Made by a program: the position numbers and the translations under genes. A stretch of 64,000 nucleotides of DNA from Diploptera punctata. Its lineage: Eukaryota; Arthropoda; Insecta; Blattodea; Blaberidae. Shown here piece after piece: positions 30,873 to 41,217 of the stretch (its first letter is position 1; the number at the start of each line of letters is the position of its first letter). Location of the stretch: NCBI GenBank assembly GCA_030220185.1, contig JASPKZ010004570.1:310001-374000 (forward strand), read 5' to 3'. A model generated the notes under the pieces. That model saw nothing but the letters and a program-made list of their open reading frames with translations, was not told the origin of the DNA and made no database searches.

Positions 30873-32293
30873 GGGTCGAATCTTTGAACACATTAGACCG
30901 TAAAAGGCGTTCTCTGCTGAGAAAGTTTTATCCTAATACGATTTTGCTTACTCAGAAATCTATTCATGCGATAATTGTTGAAATTCGTAAGCTACCTGAC
31001 GAGGTAACTTAAGGTCATAGCTTAAGATAGAAACTTATCGTGAGAATCCCGAAGGGAGCCGATGGTAACCGATGTAGTTTGAAACCTTGCCGCTTTATCC
31101 AAGATGTCGGACCTTGAAGACTTCGATCATGTTTTTGGTATACGCGGAGAAGAGGAATTTGATAGAGTCTACCAAAGAATTCAACTGGAAGAACAGGAGA
31201 TTCGGCGTAATATTGCATGATGCAGACGTCATTGTATACGGTATTATTTGTGGGATGCAAGCGTAAATGTGTACATCTATAGCAGACGAAAATAATGGAA
31301 GTGGTTTTATCACTGAGAATTCTGGGTAATTTCTAGCCAATATTACGAAAACGACGACTTTCATGCATGACCAGTTTGTGGGTAGCTAATTCGATCTTTG
31401 CACTTGCTCACAGTGAGTCAGCTCACCAGTGATTGGAAGTAATTTGAGTAGAGACTAATGTATTTGCATGTGGCCCTAAGTGTTATTCTTACCAGATATA
31501 TATATACTTATACTGAATCAAAAAATGCTCCAATTTACTAAAATGATGTTCATGTCACTACCTTACACTATTTACAAAACGAATAAAGTTTTCTATAGTC
31601 AATCACTGTATGAAATACTTCAATAATAGTAACAAGTCAACAATAACATTATTTCCTCATTGTTAGTCTCTCTCCATTCTGTTACTCTAAGGGCCACATG
31701 CAAATACATTAGTCTCTACTCAAATTACTTCCAATCACTGGTGAGCTGACTCACCATGGGCAAGTGCAAAATCGAATTAGCTACCCACTAACTGGTCATG
31801 CATGAAAGTCGTCGTTTTCGTAATATTGGCAAGAAATTATCCAGAATTCTCAGTGATAAAACCACTTCCGTTATTTTCATTTGCTAGAGGAACGCATTTA
31901 CGCTTGTGTCTTGCTAATAATACCATATACAACGACGTCTGCGTCGTGCAATATTATGCCGATTCTCCTGTTCTTTCAGTTGAATTCTTTGGTAGACTCT
32001 ATCAAATTCCTCTTCTCCACATATACCGAAAACATGATCGAAGTCTTCAAGGTCCGACATCTTGGATAAAGCAGCAAGGTACGTGGCAAGGTTTCAAACT
32101 ACATCGGTTACCATCGGTTCCCTTTGGGATTCTCACGATTCGTTTCTCTCTTAAGTTACCTCGTCAGGTAGCTTACAAATTTCAACAATTATTATCGCAT
32201 GAACAGATTTCTGAGTAAGCAAAATCGTATTAGGATACAACTTTCTCAGCAGAGAATGCCTTTTACGGTCTAATGTGTTCATAGATTCGACCC
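30873..32293. mobile_element. Harbinger-like foldback element
   Basis: TAA at 30870-30872 and 32294-32296 flank ends GGGTCGAATC and GATTCGACCC. Two arms of about 600 bp (30873-31478 and 31690-32293) are near-complementary, with a 210-bp spacer. Each arm carries a copy, in outward opposite orientation, of a short frame starting MSDLEDFDHVFGIRGEEEFD. Three-base TAA duplications and GGG ends fit PIF/Harbinger. No DDE domain. Confidence 0.65.
31104..31220 (+). pseudogene. N-terminal fragment of a possible Harbinger ORF
   Basis: ATG at 31104 opens 38 codons, acidic at first, then FDRVYQRIQLEEQEIRRNIA, stop. The mirror copy in the right arm (minus, about 31943-32059) carries the same frame. Similar short acidic starts precede Harbinger transposases in insects; the identification is inferred from the element ends. 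Confidence 0.35.
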
Positions 32294-32324
32294 TAAATTT
32301 TGATTCTATATTATTTCTATTAAA

Positions 32325-32730
32325 AATGAGGAAATAGAAAAAAACTGCAGTTGCTGCTCATGTTTGGTCTGAAAAACATAATATAAACTCAGACACTAAA
32401 TTATTAAAACAGTTAGAAAATACAAAAGAGCTGACTATTTGGGAAAAAACCTATATTCAGAAGAACAAAAACAGAGTTATGAATTTTGAAATACCGATGG
32501 AGCGTGACCTTGTTTCGAAGTTCTTTGGTCAACCACAGGATGGAGCTGACTGACATCGACATCCAGGGCGTGCAACATAAATCAAACCAATGTGGACAAG
32601 CTGACGATAAAACAGAATTGTTTTGAAACATGTTCAAGAACAAATCAACATTAATATTGAGGTAAGATGATCAAACTAAAAATAATATAATTAAAATAAC
32701 CTCAAAATATCACTTCCTAAAATTAAATAT
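32325..32730 (+). mobile_element. PLE group C fragment, 3' end
   Basis: Codes for VAAHVWSEKHNINSDTKLLK and ELTIWEKTYIQKNKNRVMNF (C-terminus), then a hammerhead core at 32601-32634 (CTGACGA ... GAAAC-AT-GTT) and ttaatattgaggtaagatg. Short possible duplication tatattat on both sides. A single copy, not a foldback. Confidence 0.75.
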
Positions 32731-32734
32731 ATTA

Positions 32735-32880
32735 TCTTGTTCTTTATCTGATTCTAAATCATCTAGTTCGTAACCATCGGAATCAGAATCGTTTACGAGT
32801 TCATTTATTTCGTCAGTTAACGGTTTTGAATGCAGCCGTGTAATACAACTTGAGCTTGGTCCGGCTTTTTCCGTCTTGCA
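32735..32880 (-). pseudogene. Acidic N-terminal fragment, possibly piggyBac-like
   Basis: Minus strand: KPLTDEINELVNDSDSDGYE, LDDLESDKEQDN. Acidic start reminiscent of piggyBac transposases. Sequence to about 33266 includes a TTAA and a tgatttaaatgtcacgg block but no recognisable core. Confidence 0.3.
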
Positions 32881-33269
32881 CTGAAAATATTCTCAATGCT
32901 ACTGACTGGGACATAATCTGAGACAAACATTCCACACCATGTTTGTTATGATTAGGTTTCATATATCTTTCAATGGGGAACACCGGAGGTCAATTTTAAT
33001 GTGTATCTCATGTACAAATATAAGCTGTGTTTGTAAGTGGAAGGTTTTCTTCCAGAGGGCAGTAAAAATTAGTGAAGTGAAATAGAGACATCTAACACAT
33101 ATCCAAGATTTAAGCTGTCAAACACTGCAAAGATCTTGTCGATAATGCAGCTAGTTTCACAACATTCATGAATGAAGCAGTGCATGGCAAGGTATTAATA
33201 CCATGGCCGGCTTTCTGGTGATTTAAATGTCACGGTGTAGTTATGATGCGTGGATTCAAAGTGTTAACT

Positions 33270-33985
33270 GACTCGTATGCCTTTTTTGAAGTTTACATAT
33301 AGTCGATGTATAGTGCCATTATATTCCCGTTTCTTTTCTAAAATAAGGTCTTATGCTAAAAATATGATCTGTTGTAGACCTGTTTCTTCTAAATCCACAT
33401 TGATGACATTCTAGGAGATCATCAATGTGGATTTAACCATTTTTTGTTTTTTCTTTTTTTAATTCAGGCATGCAATGGAATTTACAGCAAAAAATCCTTA
33501 TAGATATATTTCCAAAAAAAAAAAAAAACATTTTGTTATATGCACTGTAGATGTTTCCAAAATGACAATTATATTAAAATAGAGAATTCCAAAAATTTGC
33601 CAAATTATTTTTTGTAAAATATTTTTATGCTTCTAAAGATATATTCTATGTCCTGTAAAAGGTGCTCCTAAATATTCTATGGTTTCCAAGATAAATCATC
33701 AGAATCATAGAAGTATATACAATTTTACCAAAATGCAACTGGGCACCTTTTTGCAATTCACTGACATCTTATTAGCAATGTGTTTTTTTCTCTCAACACA
33801 TGATTTTATTATTTCTTAAAATTTCAAAATATTTCCCTTAATATTTTGATTTTATGACTTGTCAGGTATTAAATACAAAATTGGTACCTGGTAAATCAGT
33901 CATCTTCAACTAAATTAAACTTCATCAAGTAGTTCCAATATGGAGACCTTTCAAAAACAATGTTTCATCTTCTACATTTTAACTG
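33270..33985. other. Intron sequence without recognised features
   Basis: AT-rich, with A- and T-runs. A short inverted pair (ccacattgatgacattctag and its mirror near 33420) is the only structure seen. Confidence 0.4.
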
Positions 33986-33989
33986 ATTC

Positions 33990-34500
33990 TGATGCTGTTG
34001 TATAAGTTGAACAATGGGTTTAGGTCTGCAGGTGTGTTCTCATTGAGTAGGTCTGTATTCTTTGCTTCCTTTGGAATTTCTATATTTTCAAGGATGTTTT
34101 TGTTGTTTTTATACTCTGTGTAGTACTGACACAGTATTTTCGATTTTGTCGAACTGATGACCTGTTTCTAGTATGTGTTTGGCAAAACTTGATTTTTCTT
34201 TGTTATTAATAAAATTTTAGAAATGTTCAGAATATCTTGTGTTGAAATTTCTTGTTGTTTTACCTACGTAGAACTTGTTGCAATTATTGCACTTTAGTTT
34301 ATAAACGCCTTTATTTTTGTATTTATTTGTTACTTCTATTTTGTTGGATATGACGTGGTTGAGTTTGTTATTAGTTTTAAAGGCAATTTTAATGTTTTTG
34401 TCTTGTTTCCTGATCAAATTAGCTAATTTGGTCATTTCATTTCATGTATAAGTTAGTGTAATCCAATTATTTGTATTTATATTACATTCTTTTTCAAGTT
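33990..34500 (-). pseudogene. PLE group E, GIY-YIG and C-terminus
   Basis: Minus strand: TKLANLIRKQDKNIKIAFKT, then KNKGVYKLKCNNCNKFYVGK and TTRNFNTRYSEHF, then frames with KSSFAKHILETGHQFDKIEN. GIY-YIG is complete in outline (GVYKL, FYVGKT). The preceding linker of the same copy continues at 35795-36040 behind a nested LINE. Confidence 0.8.
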
Positions 34501-34504
34501 TTAT

Positions 34505-35795
34505 TTGTTTGCACTTTGCTACAGCAGTGAGGTATGGACTTTGAGGAAAGGAGAAGAGAGCAGGATAACTTCTAGTGAAATGAGATTTACAGCAGGATAT
34601 ACCAAATGGGATCACAAAAGCAATGATGATGTCTTGAAGGAATTATGTTTACAACCGGTCATTGATAACATACATAGATACCAGAACAACTGGATGAATC
34701 ATTTGCGACGAATGAGTTCAGATAGAGTTCCCAAGACCATGTTTCGTTATTGTCCAACAGGGAAGAGATCTTTATATATTAAATTTGGGAATTTTTAACA
34801 TTATGAGGTTCAATTAATAATAATTAAATGAAGATTTTGACAAGGAATATAATCATATTGTTCATGTTGCTAAAATAAATGGTTTCGATGAAGACATTAT
34901 AAAGAATAAATTAAAGAAATTCAAACAACAAAAAAGGTTACAGGAATATACCACTTTACATCATGGTCCCAAGAAAGATGTAAAATTCAAGAAATTCACT
35001 TACCACCCTGAAGTTCATAATAAGTTTCAAAAAATTTTCAGAAATTTTAATATAACATTAGCTCCAATTAACAAATTCAGCCTAGGTAATCTTCTGTTAA
35101 CTAAAAATAAATGTAATACCCCAGACAACAAAAAATCTGGGATTTATCAAATTGATTGCAAAGATTGCAACAAGATATATATAGGAAAAACAAAAAGGAT
35201 CTTGGAAACTCGTAAAAAAGAGCACTTCAGAAACATAAAGAATGGAAAAATTGAAAAATCAGCTATAGCAGCACATAGTTTATTAGAGCATCATAGGATT
35301 GAAAAAAAAGCAAAACTTTTAAAACATCTATCTAAACCTTTGGATTTAACAGTTTGGGAGAAAATATATATTTAAAAAAACCATACTAGAACTATGAACT
35401 TTGAGATTCCGGAAGAACCAAGCTTGATTACAAAGTTCTTCAAAAGTACACAAATAGCAGTTTAGGAAATGATTCATTCAAAATAACACCAGATGGCAGT
35501 TTGAAGAGGAATTCCTTCAAAAGAACACCAGATGGCAGTCTGGATAATTACCGGCAAAAAGGAGAAAAAATTGACAGTCGTAAAACAGCTAACGATGACG
35601 ACAAAGTGTCGCCGATACTGCAGTGCTGTGTTTAAAAAAACATAGATGTATGAGGTAAGAAAAAATCACGATTCATTTAATTATTAGGGAAGAGATCTCT
35701 GGGCCGTCCAAGGAAACGCTGGATACAAAATCCATCAGTGAGATCGTAACAAGCCTATGACTTGGTTGGATGAAGAAGAAGTTATATTTGTTAAA
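34505..35795 (+). mobile_element. LINE 3' fragment containing a nested PLE
   Basis: Plus strand: YSSEVWTLRKGEESRITSSE, MRFTAGYTKWDHKSNDDVLK, YQNNWMNHLRRMSSDRVPK, YCPTGKRSL, split by a PLE (34772-35686), then GRPRKRWIQNPS and a gaagaagaa tail. A tatttgtt repeat on both sides may be its target duplication in the group-E PLE. Confidence 0.75.
34772..35686 (+). mobile_element. PLE group B, nested in the LINE
   Basis: Flanked by the perfect 12-bp duplication gggaagagatct (34760-34771 and 35687-35698), which sits inside the LINE codons for GKRSL. Encodes linker (FKKFTYHPEVHNKFQKIFRN), ITLAPINKFSLGNLL, GIY-YIG (KSGIYQIDCKDCNKIYIGKT), KRILETRKKEHFRNIKNGK and LTVWEKIYI, then a 3' end with a hammerhead-like ctaacgatgacg...gccgatac (core decayed: G5 to A, and GATAC for GAAAC). 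Confidence 0.85.
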
Positions 35796-36040
35796 TTGTT
35801 CATTCTTTTTTGTTTTATGACCAAATTGTTGATCATTTCTTCTTTGTATCCACTGTTTTTTTGCTAGGGATTTTATATAATTTAGTTCTTTTTTGTAATT
35901 GTTTTATTTAATGGTAGCTTTAATATTATGTTTATTATGCTGATAAAGGTACTAATTTTCTGTTGTATTGAGTGTCTTGGTTTTTGGTGTATAGCTATTG
36001 TGTTGCTTTTAAAATGAATAAAAAAAAAAGAATTTTAAAA
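35795..36040 (-). pseudogene. PLE group E linker, continued
   Basis: Minus strand: SIINIILKLPLNKTITKKN, SGYKEEMINNLVIKQK, matching the PLE linker after the RT (ALxYN.ELNTIK..., NGY...II..L). Completes the 33990-34500 copy across the nested LINE. Confidence 0.6.
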
Positions 36041-36137
36041 GTTGTTTGATGTTTTTATTATTAATTTAACATTTCTCAATGAAAGATAGGGAATTACAAC
36101 GTATATAAGAGAAAAATTTGCGTCTAGATCGTAACTC

Positions 36138-36210
36138 GCCTCGGTAGCTCAGTTGGTAGAGCACTTGGCCCGGAAAGCCAAGGGTCCCGGGTTTGAGTCC
36201 CGGTCTAGGC
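36138..36210 (+). tRNA. tRNA-like cloverleaf in a dispersed repeat
   Basis: 10824-type body, with a better T stem (ccggg/cccgg). Preceded by atataagagaaaaatttgcg and followed by cgaaaatttttctcttc: 15-nt complementary flanks. Single unit. Confidence 0.75.
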
Positions 36211-36619
36211 GAAAATTTTTCTCTTCAAATTTTAAAAGTGTTGATTTATGACTTGTGACCATCTGTGATGCAATGGTTTAATTAATTATGTTTCAAAATG
36301 AAGGGTTTAAAAGCCTAGTTTTACAAGTGAAAGAAGGGAGAAAGAAATTAAAAGAACAAAGGATATATATATAAAGAGAGAGAGAATAAAATTGTAAGTT
36401 CAGAAACCATAAACTTTCCATTAAAATCACTTTACTGTTTTCACTACAGGTCAATATCTATCAAATTCTCACTTACATTATTAGTCATATACCAATAAGT
36501 TCACCATCTTAGTTCATTTTTTGATACTTGAATATATTTTTAATGTCACTTGTATCCGTTTACCTTTCAAGGCACTTAAATAAATATAATGGAAATCTTA
36601 GTATAGAAAAAAGTCTTAC

Positions 36620-36742
36620 CTGAAGTTGTGTCCGATCTGCATGGATTACATCTACATTAATTCCATCATAAATTAATTCTGAAAAGAGCTCTTTGGCTCG
36701 TTCCTTTGATTGAACAAAAATTAATACTGGAGGTGTTAAACC
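36620..36742 (-). CDS. DDX52: DDX52-type RNA helicase, third exon in the window
   Basis: Acceptor AG at 36743-36744, donor GT at 36618-36619. Exactly 41 codons, phase 0 both ends: [41 protein letters not shown]. This is motif IV (VLIFVQS) and the following helix of helicase domain 2; the [14 protein letters not shown] block is typical of DDX52. Confidence 0.95.
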
Positions 36743-36807
36743 CTGTCAACAAATATAGCAATTTATTTAATTTCTTACATGATGGATTATATTTTCAACA
36801 CATACTA

Positions 36808-36935
36808 TAAAAGGAAACTAATATTAATTTATGGAGCCAAAACATGGATGGTAAAAAAGAAGGAATTGACTGGAATTCAAGAAACATAGATGAAAAGGCA
36901 TGCATAAAAAAAATTGGGCTATGGCTGTGTCTTGG
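36808..36935 (+). pseudogene. Short LINE fragment
   Basis: LILIYGAKTWMVKKKELTGI resembles the YGAETW block near the C-terminus of EN-RT LINEs. Degraded on both sides. Confidence 0.45.
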
Positions 36936-37379
36936 ATACAGTCATATGTTTTACATGAATAAGTGTACATAATGGGTAATATTTTCTTTGAGCATGTTAT
37001 ATGTATGTCATAATCATTACATCATCTGCTTGCACAGGCTCGGCCACCCCAGATGCAGATATACTGGTGCCATGTTTGATCCGCTCGGACGCCTTCATTT
37101 TTTTATGTCCCTGGCACCACTTCGCTCTGTCATATGGTATTTTATGGGTACCACTGGATTGCTCTTGAGAAGCCATTTCCAACCATATACGATCTCTATA
37201 TTTTGATTTGGCTTTTGACGAGTATAGGCCACACATTGCATTATTTATTTTAATTTTTTACTTCTACACCATATATATTCTCTATGACTATTTCACACTA
37301 ATATTTTATATATGCAATCAATAGATCTTGACGAGAGCTGATGATTGAAACTCAAACAAACGTCATAACTTCAAGTCAT

Positions 37380-37817
37380 AATTTATCTTCTTCCTTCCAA
37401 GTATTAGCCAAGGTCTGTTACGATCCTATAGAAAATTATCCCTCCAGAGTTTCATAGGACGGCCCAGTGATCTTCGTCCTCTTGGTATATAATTATAAAC
37501 AGCTTTGGGGATCCGATTTGAACTCATTCTTTCAAGATGGTGTTTCCAATTTAGTTGGTACTGTTTAATATATTCCAAAATTGGCGTAGTCTTCAATTCT
37601 TTTAAGATATTGGTGTTCCTTTTCTGATCCCATCTGGTGTAACCCGCTGTTCTGCGCATGAATCTCATTTCACAAGCCATTATTCTGCTTACATGTTGTC
37701 TTTTTAGTGTCCATGCTTCACTACCATAGGTCAACACTGGTCTAGCCAAAGTGTTATATAAATGTAATCTGGTGTTTTTTTGTACAAGGGATGGTTTCAT
37801 AACTTGATTAATAATTC
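37380..37817 (-). pseudogene. LINE C-terminus (part 2)
   Basis: Minus strand: KPSLVQKNTRLHLYNTLARP, VLTYGSEAWTLKRQHVSRIM, EMRFMRRTAGYTRWDQKRN, ILEYIKQYQLNWKHHLERMS, RIPKAVYNYIPRGRRSLGRP. Continues the RT at 38104-38730 across a SINE insertion. Confidence 0.85.
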
Positions 37818-37818
37818 C

Positions 37819-38103
37819 TGCACGCCGTAGCGTAGTGGTTAAGGCACTGAGCTACAAGCCGGAGGGTCGAGGGTTCAAGTCCCGTTGGGGTCAGGAATTT
37901 TAAACTGACCCAAACACTCTGGCGGCACCATGGCCCTGGGGTCGACTCAGCCTCTAACGGAAATGAGTACCAGACACTTGTTCTGGGGGTAAAGGCAACC
38001 GTCACGCAGGGCTGACATAAAGTGCCGATTGTCTAGAAAAAGTGGGAGCCTTAACCTCCTACTACCCCAAGGGCCTCCGGGCCTGTTGTGGGATCACTTT
38101 ACT
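37819..38103 (+). mobile_element. tRNA-derived SINE, family 1, inside a LINE
   Basis: Well-kept copy: gccgtagcgtagtggttaag A box, gagggttcaagtcccg B box, ends gttgtgggatcactttac. It splits the LINE between KSLKKKVK and GIINQVMKP. Target duplication not clear. Confidence 0.8.
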
Positions 38104-38730
38104 TTTTTTTTTAAACTTTTATTATAACTAGTAATTTTTTCAGGGATATCCTTTTCATCCCAGATAGAGAGATAATATCCAAGATATTTAAATTGATTAG
38201 ATCTCTCTAAAATTTTATTCTGGAGACAGATTTTACTTTGTATGAGGTCCTTTCCATGAAATGCCATAATTTTAGTTTTATTAATTGATATTTCCATATT
38301 AAATTTGGCACCTATTTTTTGTAAATTATAAATTGATCGTTGCAAATCATTTTTGGGAAGTGCCAGAAGAGCTAAATCGTCTGCAAAAAGAATAGCACCG
38401 AGTTTAAGGTTCCTATTGATGGGTATATATCCTCGTTGTGTTTTCCTCCATTCGTTTATTAATTTATTCATATATATATATATAATGAAAAGCACCAGTG
38501 AAAATCCACATCCCTGTCTTACTCCAGTGTTGATCTTTTCCCAAGAAGATAATTTGCCATCTTGTTTAACAGAGATTTCATTATCTTTATAGATGTTGTA
38601 GATATTAGTAATATATTGTTGTGGAACGTTATCATCAGCTAAAATTTGTAGTAATATATTTCTGTCTACTTTGTCAAAAGCCTTTATGAAGTCAACGAAG
38701 GCGATATGAGTTCTATATTGAAAATTTATA
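38104..38730 (-). pseudogene. LINE reverse transcriptase (part 1)
   Basis: Minus strand: FVDFIKAFDKVDRNILLQIL (motif A), VKQDGKLSSWEKINTGVRQG (motif B start), LFIIYIYMNKLINEW, KLGAILFADDLALLALPKND (motif C, FADD), NKTKIMAFHGKD, RSNQFKYLGYYLS. One frame break near 38500. Truncated 5' of motif A. Confidence 0.85.
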
Positions 38731-39013
38731 TTAAATGAAAATTATGTGACTGAGCAAAATGACCTCAAAATGGCGACGTTTCCCCCTCTGCCATGCACGA
38801 TGCATCATGGTCCACACCCAATGCAACAAATTCTTTGATCCTTTATTTATCGAGTGGTGTAATTAAATTTTGGATGTAGATGATATATAGTCGCAACACC
38901 AATCTGTATTTCCCGATTTTGTTATTATCAGTTTTCTGAAATGGCTTCCACTATGGATGCAAATTTAGACGTACTCACATAAAAAAAATCATATTTGAAG
39001 AGAAAAATTATAC

Positions 39014-39085
39014 ACTCAGACTGGGGCTTGAACCCAGTACCTTTGGCTTTCTAGGCCAAGACTCTACAGACTGAGCTATATGAGC
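39014..39085 (-). tRNA. tRNA-like cloverleaf in a dispersed repeat
   Basis: Minus strand; anticodon stem ttggc/gccaa, loop ctagaaa (AGA by position with U33 present). Flanked by tttgaagagaaaaattatac and gcaaatttttctcttata. Single unit with about 70 bp of spacer. Confidence 0.7.
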
Positions 39086-39659
39086 AAGTTCTAAATGCAA
39101 ATTTTTCTCTTATATATGCTGTTAATTCCCTCAGATATTTATTGAAACTGATTGACTCTATGTTAAACAAGAATAGCATTTAAGATTATATTAAATTATA
39201 ATTAGTTTCCTACATAGTGTTGAAAGAAACTTTCACCTAGTATCAAGATACACTATATATATATTCAATGTTAATATATCATAATTTACCTTATTTGTTT
39301 ATAAGTTTTTTTTTGAGCTAACCACTTACCACTCAATGACATCATAACCAATTTAGCTTTGTTAAGTAATTCCAATAAGGAAGTATCCTTGCCTCATGTG
39401 GGGGGGGGGATGTAGGGTACAGATAGAGAGAGAATTTTATTCTAACTTTAGGAAGTAATACTATGAGGTATTAATAATTTAATATTAAAACTCACCTCAT
39501 ATTTTGTCCTTTTCAGACTGCTTTTGAAGTAATTAATTCTTTATGACAGAACAATGGTTGGGAAAATCCTGATGACGGAGAATAAATTTTTCTCTTCAAA
39601 TACGATTTATCCATCATTGAGATGTATGAAATGAGAAATAACAACATATAAAATAAATG

Positions 39660-39830
39660 GTGAAATTAAATGTTTCTTATCTCTCCTCATATAAATTTTC
39701 TAAGTAAATCGCGATTTCGAGACCACAACGGTCTCGAAATAGCGATTTACTTAGAAAATTTATATGAGAAGAGGTAAGAAACATTTAATTTCACCATAAA
39801 TTAAACCTCATAGTGATTAATTCCTATAAA
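39660..39830. repeat. Long hairpin from two PLE 3' ends
   Basis: Arms gtgaaattaaatgtttctta ... ctcgaaatagcgatttactt are complementary over about 75 bp with a 6-bp centre (cacaac). The arms meet within ribozyme stem II (gagac/gtctc), so each carries only the GAAA side of a hammerhead. The related element at 63793-64000 retains the other side. Confidence 0.65.
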
Positions 39831-39859
39831 AGTTAAATATAAAATAAAATTTAAAAAAA

Positions 39860-40270
39860 TAAGAACAATTCTGAAGTTGGATAAAATACGTGATGAAATG
39901 GAAGATAGTAGAATAAGATAGCGTGGTCATGTTAGAAGAATGATTACTGAAAGGATACCAAGAGAACCACTGAAATTCAGATTAGGAGAGAAGAGACTAA
40001 GAGGTCAGATAGTAGAATAAGATGGTGTGGCCACATTAAAGAATGAATAATGGAAGGATACCAAGATAAGCAGTGAAATTTACATTAGGAGGAAAGAGAT
40101 CAAGAGTTCAGACGAGCTATATATGGAAAGAACATGTTAAGAAGGTTATCAAGAAAATAGGAGTTAAATGGATAGAATGATGGAAGAGGAAACATGGAAT
40201 GAAAAAGATAATGGAGGCTTTTGTCCAAAACTCAATCCCAGAACAGGACATGACACTAAATGAGGGAAAC
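39860..40270 (+). pseudogene. LINE 3' fragment with internal tandem duplication
   Basis: Plus strand: RWCGHIKRM, then EGRIP/LKF-like and KRSRVQTSYIWKEHVKKVIK, IGVKWIE. A segment of about 115 bp starting agatagtagaataagat is present twice in tandem (39902 and 40008), diverged about 15%. Ends with the 3' tail aacatataaaaatt. Confidence 0.6.
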
Positions 40271-40534
40271 ATATAAAAATTATTTAAATTCATCGGAAAA
40301 CATTTTTTGAAAACTCACCTCATAATTTCGCGCTATTCAAGAAACTGTGGTTTCAAGCATAATCACGCCCATCCTCAGTCACAACTCAAACTGATGATAT
40401 TATTCGGCCATCAGCTCTACTATTGTCATCATCTTCAGTGATGTCATCTATGGTTGAATTTATAAACTTCAAAATCAAATTTTGTTCATTAGGAATATCA
40501 AAATTCATTTATCTATATTTATTTTTCTGAATGT

Positions 40535-40638
40535 CCAGCTTTTGTAGAAGAGATCAGCCTTTCTGCTAAATACTGGAGTGCAAGAGAGCGAATGATTTCA
40601 TTATCAAGTGCTCGACATTAGATACCAACCAACCAACC
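40535..40638 (+). mobile_element. LINE 3' tail, 5'-truncated insertion
   Basis: 104 bp matching the last 100 bp of the I-group LINE at 45907-52472 (ccagcttttgtagaagagat ... gataccaaccaaccaa). Flanking duplication atttttctgaatgt (40521-40534) and atttttctggatgt (40639-40652), one mismatch. Shows that this LINE has jumped by target-primed reverse transcription. Confidence 0.85.
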
Positions 40639-40972
40639 ATTTTTCTGGATGTATATCTCCTCCCAAACTGTCAATTCTAAAGGTTTATCCATTTGTTTTA
40701 AAGTTTTGCTTCTCTTCCAATTTTATGATGTTCTAATAAACTGTGTGCAGAACTGCAGATTTTTCGATTTCACAATTTTTAATATTTCTAAGGTGTTCAT
40801 TAGTATGAGTTTCCAAATTCATTTTTGTTTTTCCTATATAAACTTTATTGCAATCATTACAACTTATTTGATAAATTCCATATTTCTTACTGTCTGGGAT
40901 ATTGACTTTTTTATTAGTACTTAGAAGATTACCCAGACTAAATTTATTTATTGGTGCCAAAGTAATATTGTA

Positions 40973-41217
40973 CTTAATTAAGGTAGAATATGTTTATCAC
41001 TCACCTCATATTGTTCTTCTTATTTGATTATAAACTAGTTTCGGAACATAGTTTCTGTTCCATCCTCAGTATCATCACGACCGTTGTTCTGTCGTCTTGA
41101 AGAGTTGTCCAACTCCGAAACTAGTTTATAATCAAATAAGAAGAACAATATGAGGTGAGTGATAAACATATTCTACCTTAATGAATATACCTCATAGTGA
41201 GAATTCCTAAAATAAGT
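40973..41217. mobile_element. Small PLE group G foldback with hammerhead
   Basis: 245-bp insertion flanked by agtaatattgta (40961-40972 and 41218-41229). Arms taaggtagaatatgtttatc ... and mirrored gataaacatattctacctta, joined inside the ribozyme region. The right end carries atatacctcatagtgagaat and aaaataagtag, the group-G terminal repeat. No coding sequence. Confidence 0.8.
41026..41076 (-). ncRNA. Hammerhead ribozyme, best-preserved copy
   Basis: Minus strand in order: stem I gatgata, core CTGAGGA, T, stem II ggaac/gttcc with a 9-nt loop, GAAAC, loop TA, GTT, then tataatc. Stem I is 7 bp with one G-A mismatch; stem II is 5 bp perfect; stem III is AC/GT; position 17 is T. Every invariant core base is present. 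This is the type I, minimal stem III form known from Penelope-like elements. Confidence 0.75.

Noticed and set aside
31802..32218. 138-codon plus frame in the Harbinger-like foldback
   Set aside because: Antisense to the mirrored MSDLEDFD frame; both arms show the same antisense frame, so it is a by-product of the palindrome.
36985..37240. Minus-strand 79-codon frame (SGTHKIPYDRAKWCQGHKK)
   Set aside because: Looks protein-like but matches nothing I can name; could be LINE-derived, evidence too thin for a feature.
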